Below are positions 10,887-23,647 of a stretch of DNA of 64,000 bases, piece after piece; position 1 is the stretch's first letter, and each line of letters opens with the position of its first letter. The notes under the pieces were generated by a model that worked only from the letters and a program-made list of their open reading frames with translations, did no database searches and was not told the origin of the DNA. The position numbers and the translations under genes were made by a program. This stretch comes from Amoebophrya sp. A120 (lineage: Eukaryota > Sar > Dinophyceae > Syndiniales > Amoebophryaceae), in assembly GCA_905178155.1 (NCBI GenBank), contig CAJINV010000010.1, positions 423,866 through 487,865 on the forward strand, read 5' to 3'.

Positions 10887-11186
10887 CTAGATATCGCATG
10901 ACGCTCCCGTAATTAATATTCCCGTACGCGACCTGAAGATGGAAATGATGGACTGATCGTGAAGAAGAAAAACTCGTACGTAGAAATATCGCACTTGGAA
11001 GTTCTGTTGGTGTGAGCGCGACGAGGACGAGCCAGAACAAATTACCATTTTGCTCGCGTCTACAGGAGTCTCACCCGCCTTTTTGTTCGCCATAAAACCT
11101 ACATCGTAATCTGTCCAGCACAAGGTCGAGGGAGAACACCTCTGCTGTTTGGGCGTCGTGGTGCCAGTTCTTCGAAAGCCCACCAT
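10887..11186 (-). CDS. Possible small ORF, 99 aa
   Basis: An ATG-started frame upstream of the previous gene. It contains MANKKAGETPVDASKMVICSG but no family signal. It could be a small gene, an upstream exon or chance. Confidence 0.2.
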   Translation of the reverse strand: MVGFRRTGTTTPKQQRCSPSTLCWTDYDVGFMANKKAGETPVDASKMVICSGSSSSRSHQQNFQVRYFYVRVFLLHDQSIISIFRSRTGILITGASCDI

Positions 11187-12512
11187 TAAGTGGCGCCCTT
11201 TTATCGAAATCTTCCGCCAATTTCCACTTTTTTTGAACAGGGAGCGACAAGAACGGGGATTACCAAAGTTGATTTCGCCTACGCCTTAAGAGCTGCTGAA
11301 GTGACAGTTTAGTTTGCGCGACAGCAACAGAAATTGCTTCTTCAAACCTTGCTGCTGCTCTGATATGATCGACGGATCCATCAAAAGTCCTCGAAGTCTA
11401 GCACAATAGGCGAAACGGTAATGGTAATCACAGCAAAAAGAAACCTGCTAAAACGGAGCGGCGGCTCAAAGTTCAAAAGGTACGCGGTTCAGAGTTCTAG
11501 TGAAAAGTGAACTTCTTGATAAAGGAAATACGCAGATGAGACGGTCTAGTCCTAGTGTAGCTGCGAAATAAGATCCAAAGGTATGTTATAGAAACACAAA
11601 GGCAGGAAGAAGTGGTAAAGTAAACGAAAAGTTCAAAACAACAAGTTCAGGTGAAAAGTTACAGCCGATGTCTAGTAGCGGGGCGAGCGGTACTAGACAG
11701 TTCTCTACTGCTGAATCTAATTCTAAAGGCAAGAACAGAAATTTAGATCTAACTACATAAGGATTTTGAGGATATCAATTGTCAAAAAGTAAAGGAGTAT
11801 CATGGGTAACAGTACGCTCACGAACTCATCAGCAACTCGCCCGCATCACCCTGCACCAGCGACACCGGTTCATCATCTCGAGAAGAAGAGCCCTCTCTCC
11901 CCGACTAGACGAGCACCAGAGATTGTGTCTGTGGTTGAGCGTCTCGTCAGGGCGTCGCAGAGGTGCATGCTGACAAGCGGCGGTAGATGAGGAGAAAGAA
12001 CTTGCTTGAGAGTGTGGAAGCGACGTAGCAGCAGTTCAGAAGTAGTGGAGCAGTACAGAAACTGAAACAGGAGCGGGTAGAAGTTCTTGCAGAAGTAGGA
12101 ACAATGCGAATGCGAAGAAGTAGTTGAAGCTCATCTCCTTCTTCTTTACGACGGCTGTCCCGCAAACAGTTGCTCCTTTGCCTTCGGGTATGGAAAGAAA
12201 GCGGCATTTTCGGGAAGAAGTTTGTCATGCGTGGTACTTTGGTACGTATCACCAGTCTTGTACTTGTTCAAGGACCATAGGCATATTTAAAACTGGATGA
12301 CAAACTTCTGACAGAAAAGCGCTTCTTATTCGTAAGTACGAGAACATGTTGACGCCGCACGTTTCGTAGTACTTACGTATGGGACGGAAGATAGTATTTC
12401 TTGCTGTCTCAAGAATCAGCAGGTGGGGTTGATACAGAGAGGCCCATACATATTTACAGCGAGCTCGCTGTGGAGAACTAGCAGGTGTTAAAAGTAGTTC
12501 ACATTTATTTTC
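11187..12512. other. Intergenic, no gene recognised
   Basis: Only short frames. A TTTGTCATGC motif (12221-12230), frequent inside introns of this window, hints that an unrecognised intron may lie near 12.2 kb. Confidence 0.4.
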
Positions 12513-14600
12513 TCACCATGACCAATTGCATCGGCCCGAGGCACTTGCAGATGAAGCCAAGAAATGTTTCTTTTCGATAAGTTTCCCGAACAAGACGATG
12601 TCGCACTCGTTTGGTATGCAAAAAAAAAATTTGATCTCAATTTGTAATGCTTGTCCCTCTACAACACCATCAGTTTTGTCGCTCATGCGGCTTGGGCAGA
12701 ATATTGGGTGGAATTCGTGAGGTGCAGGACAAGCAGGACAATTTGCGAGCAAATTTTTCCAGGCCGTAGCCTTTGGAAAGCGCCACGTTTGGCCCGGACC
12801 TTCACTTCTCCGCCACCTGAGATATTGATATTGTCATGCAGATTCACGCATCACAGATCTTTCTCGTAAACCGTCTTTATTACGCATGACAAACTTCAGA
12901 AGTCTTAACCAAAAGCTATACTTTGGATGCAGTGGGTTGACTGCAAGCTGGCCCACTACTCCCGCTGAAAGTATGGAAAGGAAGGAACAAAGGCTATGCT
13001 AAAATTTGACTTCCTTGGGTTTCATCTTTTGCCATGCGAAACAAGCTAAGGGTGGGGAAGCGACTACTCCCTCGTCGTGTGAATCACGCATGACAAATTT
13101 CGGCTGAGCAAGTTTCTTCCACCTTCCATACACGTTGCTGGCAACGCAAACCGGTCGATGTTTGCTTGTTTCATTTGCGCCAACTTGTCGTCGCATTCCC
13201 GCTGCAGGTCCTTCATCACAGGATCTGAAGTTTTTAGTCTTTGGCTTTTGTGTGATGTCGCATGAAAAACGCCTGTATCCAAGCAGTACACTGCATGACA
13301 AACTCATACTAAAAGTGTAAAATACCATTTGGGTCTGTGAAATGCTGTGAGATGGACAACGATCGGTCTCTGTGGTCGATTTCGTTCAGTTATGGAAGAG
13401 AAATGCCACAGCTCCTTTCTCGTCAGACCTAATGAAGCGTGTTTATGCAGGAAATCACTGGATCTCAGTCGAGTCTGCGCTTCAGCAGATGTATGAATAA
13501 TAGATTCTGTTCATGCAAAACCGCTACCAGAGAGAGGGGCTGCGTATCTGTACAAGGTTTTGTTTGCATATCTTGTACACCCGCTGCAATTCCCGCACTT
13601 GCTTTCCTATGAAATGCAAATATGTCTGGGTCTGGAAGAGGAGAAGTTTGTAATGCACATTTTCCATGATCCATGATGTCTGTGATGTATGCAACAGCAT
13701 CACAGATTTTTTGAGCGCTTATCTATGCGCATCCAGCATGACAAATGCCCTCTCCGCGTAGCCAAATTTGAATTCTCTTGCGGGTCATGCAATACAGGTT
13801 TTTTTAGCATCCAAATACAGCATCACAAGTTTGGCTCTTCCAGACCCAGACATTTTTGCATTTGATATTTCCACTGTTGCACCCATACGTCAGCTGCTTC
13901 AACACTGCGTCTTCGTGCTGGTTTGGTAGTTTTTGAGAACTTGTCATGCAGGAATGGTATTTTGTTGAAAGACATCTTTTATGCAGCAATAAACTTAAAC
14001 ATGAGAAGATGCAGTGCAAAACATATTAAATTATCTTACTCTAACATTCGGCGGCTTTTCCACCCAGGTTTTCTTCAACTTTGCGGCGTTGATGGGGTAT
14101 GGAAGGGAAAAACACGCCTGGCCGTGAATGCCAATTTCTGTCATGCCAATTTCAAATCAATCTTATGCTCTTCATGCAAGACAAATGTGAAGAATCGGCC
14201 ATATGCTAAAAACAGCAACACAAACAGTCACGGTCGATGATTTTCCCCTTTCCCGTAAATCCGGAACGCAGCCTATTCTCGGAGCGGGTAAATACTGCTT
14301 TTCGCTGTTAATCTATCACAGGAAAAAAGTGTTACAGTTACACACTTGTTGGAGTTTCTGCATGACAAAGTTGCTCAACAATGCAAAGAAAACCTGTGAT
14401 GCGCAGACTATAGGGGAAACCACGAATGAAATGAGGCTGGCAAGCATTTCCTGCATGACAGAGGTGGTCTGTCTTGCTTGTCTTCCATCAGAGAGTGTAA
14501 CTGTAACAGTTTTTTCTCAGGATATAATCACGTTCGCCGCCACCTCGTTCATGGCGTTGGGCGTAGCGCCCTTCATCCGAAACACGCCGTCCAGGGCCAT
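12513..14600 (-). CDS. Unrecognised multi-exon protein
   Basis: The start is ATG at 14598-14600 (MALDGVFRMKGATPNAMNEV). After the introner at 14314-14524 the frame continues as INSEKQYLPAPRIGCVPDL. A further exon near 14050 reads LKKTWVEKPPN, then HEDAVLKQLTYGCNSGK. The introner at 13608-13867 splits that last exon. An exon at about 13225-13130 reads DPVMKDLQRECDDKLAQMKQ and looks helical. The last exon, after an acceptor near 12820, is Trp/Cys/Pro-rich (NLLANCPACPAPHEF) and stops at 12513. The intron between about 13570 and 13230 is not resolved and may hide another exon. I cannot name the family; it reads as a conserved cytosolic helical protein. Confidence 0.6.
13608..13867. mobile_element. 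Introner, family B (260 bp)
   Basis: Begins TATGAAATGCAAATATGTC and ends GACATTTTTGCATTTGATA. Duplication TTTCC at 13603-13607 and 13868-13872. Excision gives GCNSGKQVRELQRVYK in frame. Confidence 0.93.
14314..14524. mobile_element. Introner, family F (211 bp)
   Basis: Begins TATCACAGGAAAAAAGTG and ends CAGTTTTTTCTCAGGATA, with TTACAGTTACAC/GTGTAACTGTAA inside. Duplication TAATC at 14309-14313 and 14525-14529. Excision gives AANVINSEKQYL in frame. It is the only member of this family in the window. Confidence 0.88.
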
Positions 14601-15339
14601 GATTGAAGATTCTGGGGTTTCTGATAGCTTTCTTCTAGTCAAGTCTTTCTGTTTTTTCACGATCACAGAGGCAAAGTTTTAATTTGTACAAAAAAGGTTA
14701 AGATCCTTACATTTCGATTTCAGAGGGGGCGCAGAAGATGCTGAGACAAAGACCACACTGACAAGTGCGAACTGAATGACAACGTCCGGTAATTACACCG
14801 TTGCCCCGCCACGATGACGAACGATGAATGGCGGCTGGTTCGATCGCGTTGTACTTATAGTAGAACGAATTGTATCATCATTAATATACAACGAATTCCT
14901 CCTCGCGGCATTCTACCTTCTACTCGTCTCGTCTACGAACGTACTTACTTCTACTCATTCCCTCGATGGCCACCCGAAAAATGCGAGCGCAGCTCTCTTG
15001 ATGTTCCGTCTCAGCGAGCAAGCTTGCGGCTACTAACTACCTCCGAAACCGAAGCTGCCATGACCGACATTTTCGATTCGTCTAAAGCTAAACGACATCA
15101 GGCGAGAGAAGAAAATGGCATTCTGAAATGCTAAGTATTCACTCGCGTTCGTAAAGGACTAGGACCCTCCTGAGCGTTAACGTTATTAACCTTCTGCTTG
15201 CCGTCAATATCGGTGAAGCCGCATGACGAGGATGATGCTCTGAAGCAGTGCACTTTTGAAACAGTGAGTCGCCCTTGCCGTTTTATTTTGTCAATAGCAA
15301 CAATCAATGCCATATGAAGCGACAAAGTTCAGTCGGTAT

Positions 15340-15585
15340 TTCATATCATACATTTCTTTGTGCCAGATAATTTCAGGGGCGGGAGTAAAAAACATCAGCG
15401 CGCCAACTCCTCATCCAACCAGGGCTCCAGCCGTATATTTCAGCCCGAAGGAAGATGCCATCGACGAATCGGAAACCGGAGAAAAGAGGTCAAGATCAGG
15501 CAACGTGGTCTGCACTACTTCTACTGGCGCGTAGTACTAGATGTTACTTCGACGAGAACTACTCATCATCGCTTCTTCGAGGAGT
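15340..15585. repeat. 3'-flank repeat, copy 1
   Basis: About 250 bp, a close direct copy of 19985-20229 (GCCAGATAATTTCAG, CCAACTCCTCATCCAACCA, AGATGCCATCGA, TTACTTCGACGAGAACTACT). It directly follows the stop codon of X1, so it is the conserved 3' flank or UTR of the X1/X2 pair. Confidence 0.85.
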
Positions 15586-18500
15586 TTACGGCGTATCTGT
15601 AGTCTGAGTCTCTTCGCCTCGCGGCTCCTCGGGGGAGGCGGGAGCAGCGACGACTTGTTCCCTTAATGGTGCTGGCTTCTCCGGGTCCGGGACTGTGCTG
15701 GCTTCAGGAGAGGCCGGAAGAGCTGGGTGTATCATTTACTTTCCTACACGTTCGTGTTCCGCATCGGAAAAGTATCGCGAAAAAGAAAAACATCACGGAT
15801 AAATAAATTCAACTCAATCCATATGCATCCATATCCGATAATATCGAAAGCAAAATACCGGCATCGAGCCCAAAGTTGATCATAGAACTAGAAGCGAAAT
15901 AAATAAACATCATCATGTTGTCGTACGTTCATCAGGTGGATAAATGGGGTCATTCGGATAGGCCAAGTCCACCGGGTTTTTTTCCGACGGCTCTTGGTTG
16001 TTCAAGTGTCGCACCGCATTCTTTCTTCCTTCCCAATCATGGTATTTTTTGTCATGTGCAACGCTGCTCGACGTTCCGACTCCTCCTCCGAACAAAAGAA
16101 TGTTGTCGTGCGTCCTGTAAATTTCTCATTCTCCCCCCACCTTGTCACTAACACTGAATTTCCAAGACGGGTTGCTAGTTACGCAGCCTGAAATTAGAAC
16201 ACCGTCCCGATCCCGGCGGGAGGGGGAGCTGTTTACGCAAATACCGAGTTTTGTCATCGGCTGCCCGTCTACATCAGGTTGTCTGTGTTCTGCGCTGCAG
16301 AGTACGTCCAAGTTGGATTTCTCGTAATTCTGCGCTTCGCGACGATCTTTTCTATTGGTATTTGTACAATTATTCCCTACCGCTCCGTAACCCTCCCATT
16401 TCACTTTCTTCAAATCCACATCCGTGATAATCGGCGGCGGTTTCTTCAATTCATCCACCTCACTTGTTGATACCGGTGGCGGATTTGTTCCTCCATTGTC
16501 TTCTCCATCACCCGCCGAACTTCCTCCCTTCTCCTGCTCCTTGACGTTGACGTTGTGCGTCTCTAGGACTGATCGGAGGATCTTCCGAAAATTATCGCCG
16601 TATCACGTAGTGCCATTATTGTATATCGTTCGTTGGAATTGTATGATGTCGCAAAGCTGTGAGTTGGTAGCTTTGACGATGCAAACGGAAGGTCTGATCG
16701 TTAAGTCGGGATTGATCCTACCAGAACGTGGATATGAACAGCATACACATGGAGTTCTTGGAGCATCGCTTTACTTACAGAGAGCGTACTTTGAAAGAAA
16801 ACTGCGAAATACAACTGCTGATGGCAGTATCTTTCCACTTCCCTCACAACTCATTGCTTTGTTCCTGTGGCATACATTAACAACTGCTCTTCGAAAATCT
16901 CCTTCTTCGACAGCTCCAACTGCTCTGACTCTTTCTCCTTATTTCCCTTGTAACCGTAAACAAACGCGTCGGAGGAGCACCTACAACCTTCATCCCGCAT
17001 ATCACCTCGCGACGAACCCCAGACACACCGCCCCAACTTCAATCCCGCCGTGATGCAAAGGGTTCTCGGTACTTTCCCACTTATTCTATTTTCCTCGGCT
17101 TCTTCATGCTCTGTTTCGTGCTCGGCTATCCATTTCTTAATCAACTCCGACTTCGCCTCCTGTCTTATTTTCTGTTGGTCTTCAAATGATTCCGTCCTTC
17201 TTTGCCAAAACGATGGCTGAATCCGATCGTCGTCGTCGTCAATATGAGGTGGGTGAATAGATTTGCGTGCCGTCTCTTCGAAGCACCCTCTCCATCCTTT
17301 ACCGCTTGGTCCCAACACTTCTTTTGCGTCACATAGCGGACCTATTCCGCCGAAAAGAGTTTTGTCGTCGACGTTTGGTTCCGCGGGCGCGGGTTTTGTT
17401 CTACTTTTTCGGCGACCCGCAGGCGCAGACCCAAGCCGAAAGCAAGTTTATTGAGATGCAACTTGTGTCCTCCAGTCCGTCCCAAGCAATTTCTGTCCTA
17501 TCTATACAGCAAGAATGCGGCCAAGTGGATTTGGCAACACAGATTTTGAAATGCGCTTCCTATTTCAATTTCCTAAAGCACGCTGTAAAACGTCAGGAAC
17601 AACGTAGATCAAAATCACAAAACGCACCCCTCTTAGAGGCACTGCGGTAGATGAAGTGGATCGAATGTAGCAATTTTGCTTCGAGCGTACTGACACAGAC
17701 ATAATTTTCATCTCGATAACGTCGGACTCCGTTTCTTCCCGTGTACGCCACGTGGTGCGGTGGCTGCGCGGTGTTGTGGACTCCTCCAACACGTGGTCTG
17801 CTCTGGCAGATGATCGGAGGTTGCGCGAGTTGCTTTGACGGGAAATGGTACTGGCGTATTGGTGGTACTGTGGTCGGCCGTCGGGATGAAAGAGGTGGAA
17901 GAGGACGATGTTGTAGGCATTTGCAATATCGTAGCAAAACGATGACTCAAGAAATGGCTATGTATGGTTTATCACTGCATGCGTGAAGAATGGCCACACA
18001 TCATTGCTCCATCAACTCGACTTCATTGCTAGTGTCATTTGTAGTCTGTCATGTCTCTACGTCACACCATCCTGGCCTCGGCAGGCAGCTCAAAATTTGC
18101 TTCTTTGAAGATTGTTCATGCTCGTCTACTTCTACTAGCTGCGAGAATGCATAGCTTGACTTGACTCAACTACACATTGCAGCGATATTAATTGCTGTCC
18201 ATACCTGTCGTGGTCCTGGTCGTCCACCTCCGTGGAGAGAATCCGACGCTCCAAACTGTTCACGGAAAGAAGAAGAAGAACTGGAGGAAATGCTGCGTGA
18301 CTCCACTCGACTTTTCTCGGCGTGGACTCGTGGACGGTTTCTCCGAACAAGATGCGGGTTGGAAGTGGTCAAAAAACTCGTCATTGCTCGTGGAGATGAT
18401 GATGTCCTCGTGTGCAGAAGACCACTTGTTCGTCCACCAACCGCAGAAGTTGTGAATGATGAACTACCTCGGTTGGGGTTGCAGCCACCAAAGAAACTGC

Positions 18501-18795
18501 TACTACTGCTTCCTCCCCCGGATGTTCTTCCTGCTCCAAGGAACGTCGACGCGGCGGAATCAATAGCCCTGGTCGTTGTCCCTTTCGCGATTTGGTGATG
18601 AACTCCGACTGGTGCAAGCGGGCCACTGGACGTAGTATTTGTCCCGTTTATCGGGTTCTCGAAAAACGAAGTTGCCGCGGCTTTGTTGTTGTACAGAGTC
18701 GTGTGTTGCAAATCCTGGTGCTCCTGCTCCAGACTGTTGCGGCAGCCGCCGAGTGCGGATCCATCCGCCAGCAGAGCTCCTGCCAGGCCCGGCAT
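15586..18795 (-). CDS. Tandem paralogue X1, unrecognised Cys-containing protein
   Basis: The first exon starts at ATG 18793-18795 (MPGLAGALLADGSALGG) and is Ser/Thr-rich. It aligns with X2 at the start, at HxDLxxTTL...TSFF and at FLGAGRTSGGGSSSS. Later exons read CDAKEVLGPSGKGWRGCFEE to KKEIFEEQLL (about 17440-16855), a Cys-bearing exon (about 16775-16126; NLDVLCSAEHRQPDVDGQP, LGICVNSS), and a final exon ending TTDTP with stop TTA at 15586-15588 (+ strand). The third exon is open across 650 nt except for one in-frame TGA at 16603-16605, between TIYNNGTT and YGDNFRKILRSVLE. That is either a pseudogene lesion, recoding, or a missed intron. No signal peptide is seen. Exon order is by eye; the N- and C-terminal homology to X2 is the best support for one gene. 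Confidence 0.5.
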
Positions 18796-19984
18796 GATGG
18801 TTTTCGTCGTTGATAAGCAGGACAAGAAGAAGTTCTACTACTACTAGATCTGCTACGACGTCACAGAAATCCTCGCGTCTTTCCGAGAGAAGTAAATGCT
18901 CGGGCTCGTCGGAGGTGGAGCGGGAGGAAGTAGAAGTTCCGACTGGATTTTGTCTCCCGATCCGCGACTCGGCGACTCGGTGCTGCTGGCCGTGAAAGTT
19001 GTTCTTTGCTCCAGCGAGGCACAAGCTGCGTTGTTCTTGGAATCGACAGCTTCTGCTTTGCAGAGCCAGAAATGGAAGTCTAGCGTTCTTCAACTACTGC
19101 TTGATGTCTTCTCCTCCGACGTTAGCTCGTCGTGTGGCCTCGTTCACCGTTCACCCGGAAGTTGTACAAAGCCACGGTGATGTACTTCTCAAAAATCGGT
19201 GCATTTATTTTTAACGAACAAGAAGAACTACACGACTACCGTCACACGAGCCTGTTCTTCCACCTCTTCATCTTAGACTCCCACTGCTTGCATGCGCAAC
19301 AGAAATCCGGTTGTGCATATTAAAGAAACTTTGACAAATCATATGCTCACTCTCGAGGAACTCGTGGCGAAAGAGACATTGACACAACCAACAGGATTCA
19401 GGCCAGGACAACTCCAAGCAGAGCTACCACCTGCTCGGCTCCAAAATTCTCTGTCTGATGTTCTCAAGAACGATAAGAACCTGGTTGCTCTCTCGAGGAA
19501 GTCTCGCCACAGCGCGCGGGGCTTTGTTCGTCCTCTCAAAGGCGTTGCAATAAACGGAATGCTCTCATCAAAGAAGTACCCGAGTGCACTACAAGCTTGC
19601 TTCCCCATCTCCATCAACGAAAACGACCACGATGATATGGACGAAATCAAGATCCTCGCTTCTTTTTTCGTGAGTTGGTGCCACTTGCAAACCTGAACAA
19701 CACAGAACAACTATGTATTTGTAGAACTCAAAGCCGCAGGCTGCTGTCCGCAGCCGTTGCGTTGTGTGTTCCTTCCTCTTCGGAAACCCAACGGAGTCCG
19801 TTAATTTCGTGCCCTTGTCTTTTCATTTTCTACTTTTTTGCGCATCAACAATCGACATTGATTGTCCAATTTCGGAGAGCGATTGCCTTTCCAAGACCGA
19901 TGGATGGTCCTTGACGACGAGAAGCAGTTGCTCATCTTCATCTAGTGTACGTTGTGGCTATAGAAAGAAAGATCATTACTTCAT
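18796..19984. other. Spacer between X1 and X2, uncertain ORFs
   Basis: Overlapping open frames of 134 aa (19292-19696, +) and 123 aa (19339-19710, -) cover the same DNA. The plus frame (LTLEELVAKETLTQPTGF) is somewhat protein-like but has no family signal and would be the only plus-strand gene here. Neither is annotated as a gene. Confidence 0.4.
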
Positions 19985-20229
19985 ATCATTATCATACATT
20001 CGTGCCAGATAATTTCAGTGGCGAGACTATACAACATCAGCGCACCAACTCCTCATCCAACCACGGCTTTTGACCGTATTCTCCGGCCCGACGAAAGATG
20101 CCATCGAGAAATTGGAAACTGGAGAAGAGAGGTCGAAATCAGGCAACGTGGTCCGCACCATTGGCACGCAGTACTAGGTGTTACTTCGACGAGAACTACT
20201 CATCATCGCGATCGCTTCGTCGAGGTTTA
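19985..20229. repeat. 3'-flank repeat, copy 2
   Basis: Direct copy of 15340-15585, placed just after the stop of X2. Distance between copies is about 4.64 kb, the size of the duplicated unit. Confidence 0.85.
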
Positions 20230-22510
20230 TTACGGCGATGTTTGAGGTGCAGTCTTTCCTCCAGCATCTGACTCATCGTTTTTTGGTACTGCTGCAACTG
20301 CTGCGTCAATTGCAGGTTTCGCAACGACAACCGGGGTACCGCCAACGGTTTTGGTTTGCGTGTGCTCAAGCGACGCGGGGTTGCCGAGGCGGACGGGCTC
20401 ACCGGTGACAACCGTTACTGGATTCGGGTTCTTGGCAATCGCTGAGTGATGTATTTTTCAAAATTTACTTTGCGCATGCGTTTTCGTCCTTGGAGAGTAT
20501 CACAAAAAACATCGATCAGTCACGTAAGTATGTTCAAATCAAATTATGTGCATCTACGTCCGACATCGAAACCAAAATATCGGCATTGACCCATGAGCAT
20601 GATGCATAAGCTGTTCAGTTCATAGCAGCCTGCTGAAGCGAAAGAAGCATGATAGTACGTTGATCAGCTGCTGCTGCTGCTGGACCTTCTCCTTGTACCG
20701 GCTGACCCATGACGACAGCCCCACTCACATCATTATAGTCTACGCCCTGCACAACCAGAATTTATATAGTGAAGTGATGCGCGACACTTTTGCGTGACAA
20801 AATCCACTTTCTTAACTTCTCTTCAGTAACAAATAAGGCAACGAACTTTTTTTCACTTGTATATCACGATGCATTTTTAGGAAGAACTTTTATCAGTACC
20901 TCAGAACCTGCCGCAGGCTGATCAGTTCCTACTTTCGCCAAGGTTGCCAAATCTTCTAAGCCACAGTTGCTTGATGAAACAAGCTTCCCATTTACGCAGC
21001 ACGGGTTATTGCTGGATTCGTCGCTTGAGCCTAAGTAGTCGTTTTGATCGTGTGTTGGAATGTGCATGGTGTGGTGTCGTTTTTATGTTGTATGGAGCAG
21101 TTGTAGGAGCAACAAGACCTAGGATCTTGTGGCGACGAGAAAGGTGCTTATATACACTCACAGGCGAAACGAAAAATATGCTATATCAACTTCAATAAAA
21201 ACCAATCTTCGAAACATCGGGGTAGTACAGTCAACGTCGTAAAATTTTTTCAGCATGCCCTGGACGCAACTGGTCAAGCTCTGGCCGCCAAACATCCCCC
21301 AGTTCTCCGGTAAGTTTTGCCACGGAGGAATCCACATGTAGAGCCGCTTGCCGTCAATGCTTCCTAGTCGACAACACTTCATCTGTTGCCTCAGATCGTT
21401 CTGGTCGCCCACGTTCATCGTGCCTTGGGTGTTGTTCGTCAGTGTGTTCTCAAGTCGTTCCTCGAGCCGAGCAAGCCGGCTGGTTAATCCTGGGTGCGCG
21501 TTCTCCAGCGCTTGGGAGTTCGGGCTTAGTTGTACGCCCTTCGCCCTCGGTTGAGAGTCTTGCAACCTGTTCCCGTGTGGTGGGTGTAGTCCGGTGACCG
21601 AATATGGGGCGACGGGGTGGTTGAACCACCGCAACAGCATCTCCCTCCCGGTTTTGTTTCTCCCGTAACCGTCCTGCCCGAAGTCGGATTGTCCTTTGTC
21701 ATCATTCTCCACCTTTACACTTTTATTCTTGGACTTTGTTTCAACAACGTTCCAGTACGCGGTGCACACATCACGGAGGAAGCCCTGCATCACCTCTTTA
21801 GACTTCAATTTGGGAGACGATGTGTCCGGACTGGCAAATGTCGTCGATGTCGGCGGTTTCGTCACAGTGGGTTTGCGCGAAGCCATGTCATGATGCTGAT
21901 CTAACGGCTGTTGCAATTTTCCGGTGGAAGACAGGGATGACCCTGACTCTCCTGCAGCGTAACTGGTGACCGTCCGCACTCGTGCAGCATTTCTACTTGG
22001 ATCAGGCAACAACCCATTACTGTCAGCGCTGCCCCAGTGACCGCTGTCCCGCAGGCGAGGTTGCTCCCCTCCCCGTGGTGGGCCACTCGTGATCGCAATT
22101 GAGGGATGGGGGGGGGGGGGGCGTCCTGTAGGAACTGCTGCGAAGCTTGTTCGTGGTAAGGATGTTTCTACTGTTCGCCCGGAGTTATTGCTGCTACAAC
22201 TTCCCCCCGCGCTTATTCTTCCTCCTCCAAGGAATGCCGCAGCCGCCTCAACACTGCTCATTTGGCGGTTCGGCAATCGTGTGTTCACCGCGGCCAGAGG
22301 CGAAGTTTCAGACGCGAAAATCTTGTCAGCGCGACCGATCGAGGTATTTGGATTCTTCACCGCGACGCCCACCGCACCTTCGTGAAAGAACGACGTGCCG
22401 CCATTCTTGTCGTGCAGCGTCGTGTACAGATCTGGATGCTTGTTCCTGTTCCCGTTGAAGTAGCTGTCCAGCGAATCCGCCAACAGACCAGCTCCCGCGG
22501 CGCCCGGCAT
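20230..22510 (-). CDS. Tandem paralogue X2, unrecognised protein
   Basis: The first exon is one open frame from ATG 22508-22510 (MPGAAGAGLLADSLDSYF). It carries a Ser/Pro-rich disordered half, a 14-C homopolymer (PPPP), then an ordered part with DVCTAYWNVVETKSK, LTSRLARLEERLENTL and KRLYMWIPPWQNLPENWGMF. Downstream exons after GT-AG introns read DQNDYLGSSDESSNNPCC (about 21060-20895), GVDYNDVSGAVVMGQPVQ (about 20750-20640), and a final exon TGEPVRLGNPASLEHTQTK to APQTSP with its stop at 20230-20232. The C-terminus and following 250 bp match X1. No introners are present. Function unknown. Confidence 0.65.
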
Positions 22511-23647
22511 CGTGGTACTGGTAGTTGGGGGTACACGTGGGACCAGAAAAAGGTGGAAACTCGGGCTTCAGGTTCAAGAAAAAACTTGTTCTGTGGGGAC
22601 CGAGAGTTGCACGTTCTCGTCAGTCTGTCGTACCAGGAGAGTTGCACGAACAGATGAGCGCTTTCCTCAGCCAGCGGAGCTCTGTTGTTGTGTTGTGGAG
22701 CTACGCGGACACCAGCGTCGTACTTCTTGGTGATCTGCGCAGTAACATCTTGGATTTAATATTGTAAAAATGCGGGCACACGTGTCCTATCAAAATCAAA
22801 TGCAACTACAACCACACCATAAGTAACATCGATCTTCGATCGGATTTATGCATTGATGATGACTGTTGAAGATGGCAGTCACGAGTCGCGCACACGGCAT
22901 CAAAGCGTATGCTGTAGTCACGAGACTCGCTGCTCATGGTTTCTGCACACCGTCACTCGGAGTCTCTTTCCTTCCGAGTTACCATTCAGAGGGCACGATA
23001 CTCAGCACTGACCTCCTGCTCTCATATGTTGATGTACTTCTACATACGAACAAGACGATAGACTGACTACCTGAATCCCGATGGTCCTTACCTACGACGA
23101 CGACTCGAAGTAGCGAACGCTCCAACAACTTGTTGTTTGTCTGTGGTAAAGACAAAAACCAGATAGCAGAAGCATCCTCAAATGAAGAGCTATCTGTGCC
23201 TATGTACGAGTCACTTCTTCGGCTGAGAGTAGTCTTCATTCAAAGTCGATGAGATTAGCAAAAAAAATCTAAAATTTTTCCAGAGGACTATCACGGAGTA
23301 CTCCCAGGTGCTGTTGGCACCGGCAACCTTGTCTTGTCTACAATCAGTTCGCTCTTTTGGTATCGGTCATCATGGTCATGCGTAAAGGTACTTATGTTGA
23401 TGGTCAAGGTCATGATAGATAACGTCGTTTTCATTATGATTGATTCTATGCAAAATGAAATTGAGGGACCTCATACTCTTTTTTTATGCTTCACGCAAAG
23501 CAGCCTGTTTGTGGATTGGTAGTGGCGGGAGTAAACCCAGGAAAGAGATGAGAAAAGTAGAGTGATGATATCGTAGAAACCTTTGTTTTCGTTCTCTTCT
23601 TTTTTTTACACGAAGACTATCATCATGGCTAATCCCCTCAAACATCC
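22511..23647. other. Intergenic, no gene recognised
   Basis: 5' flank of X2 and 3' flank of the transporter gene. Short frames only, with no repeat family or RNA gene recognised. Confidence 0.5.

Noticed and set aside
19292-19696. Plus-strand ORF of 134 aa
   Set aside because: Fairly protein-like, but it overlaps a minus frame of similar length, has no family signal, and would be the only plus-strand gene.
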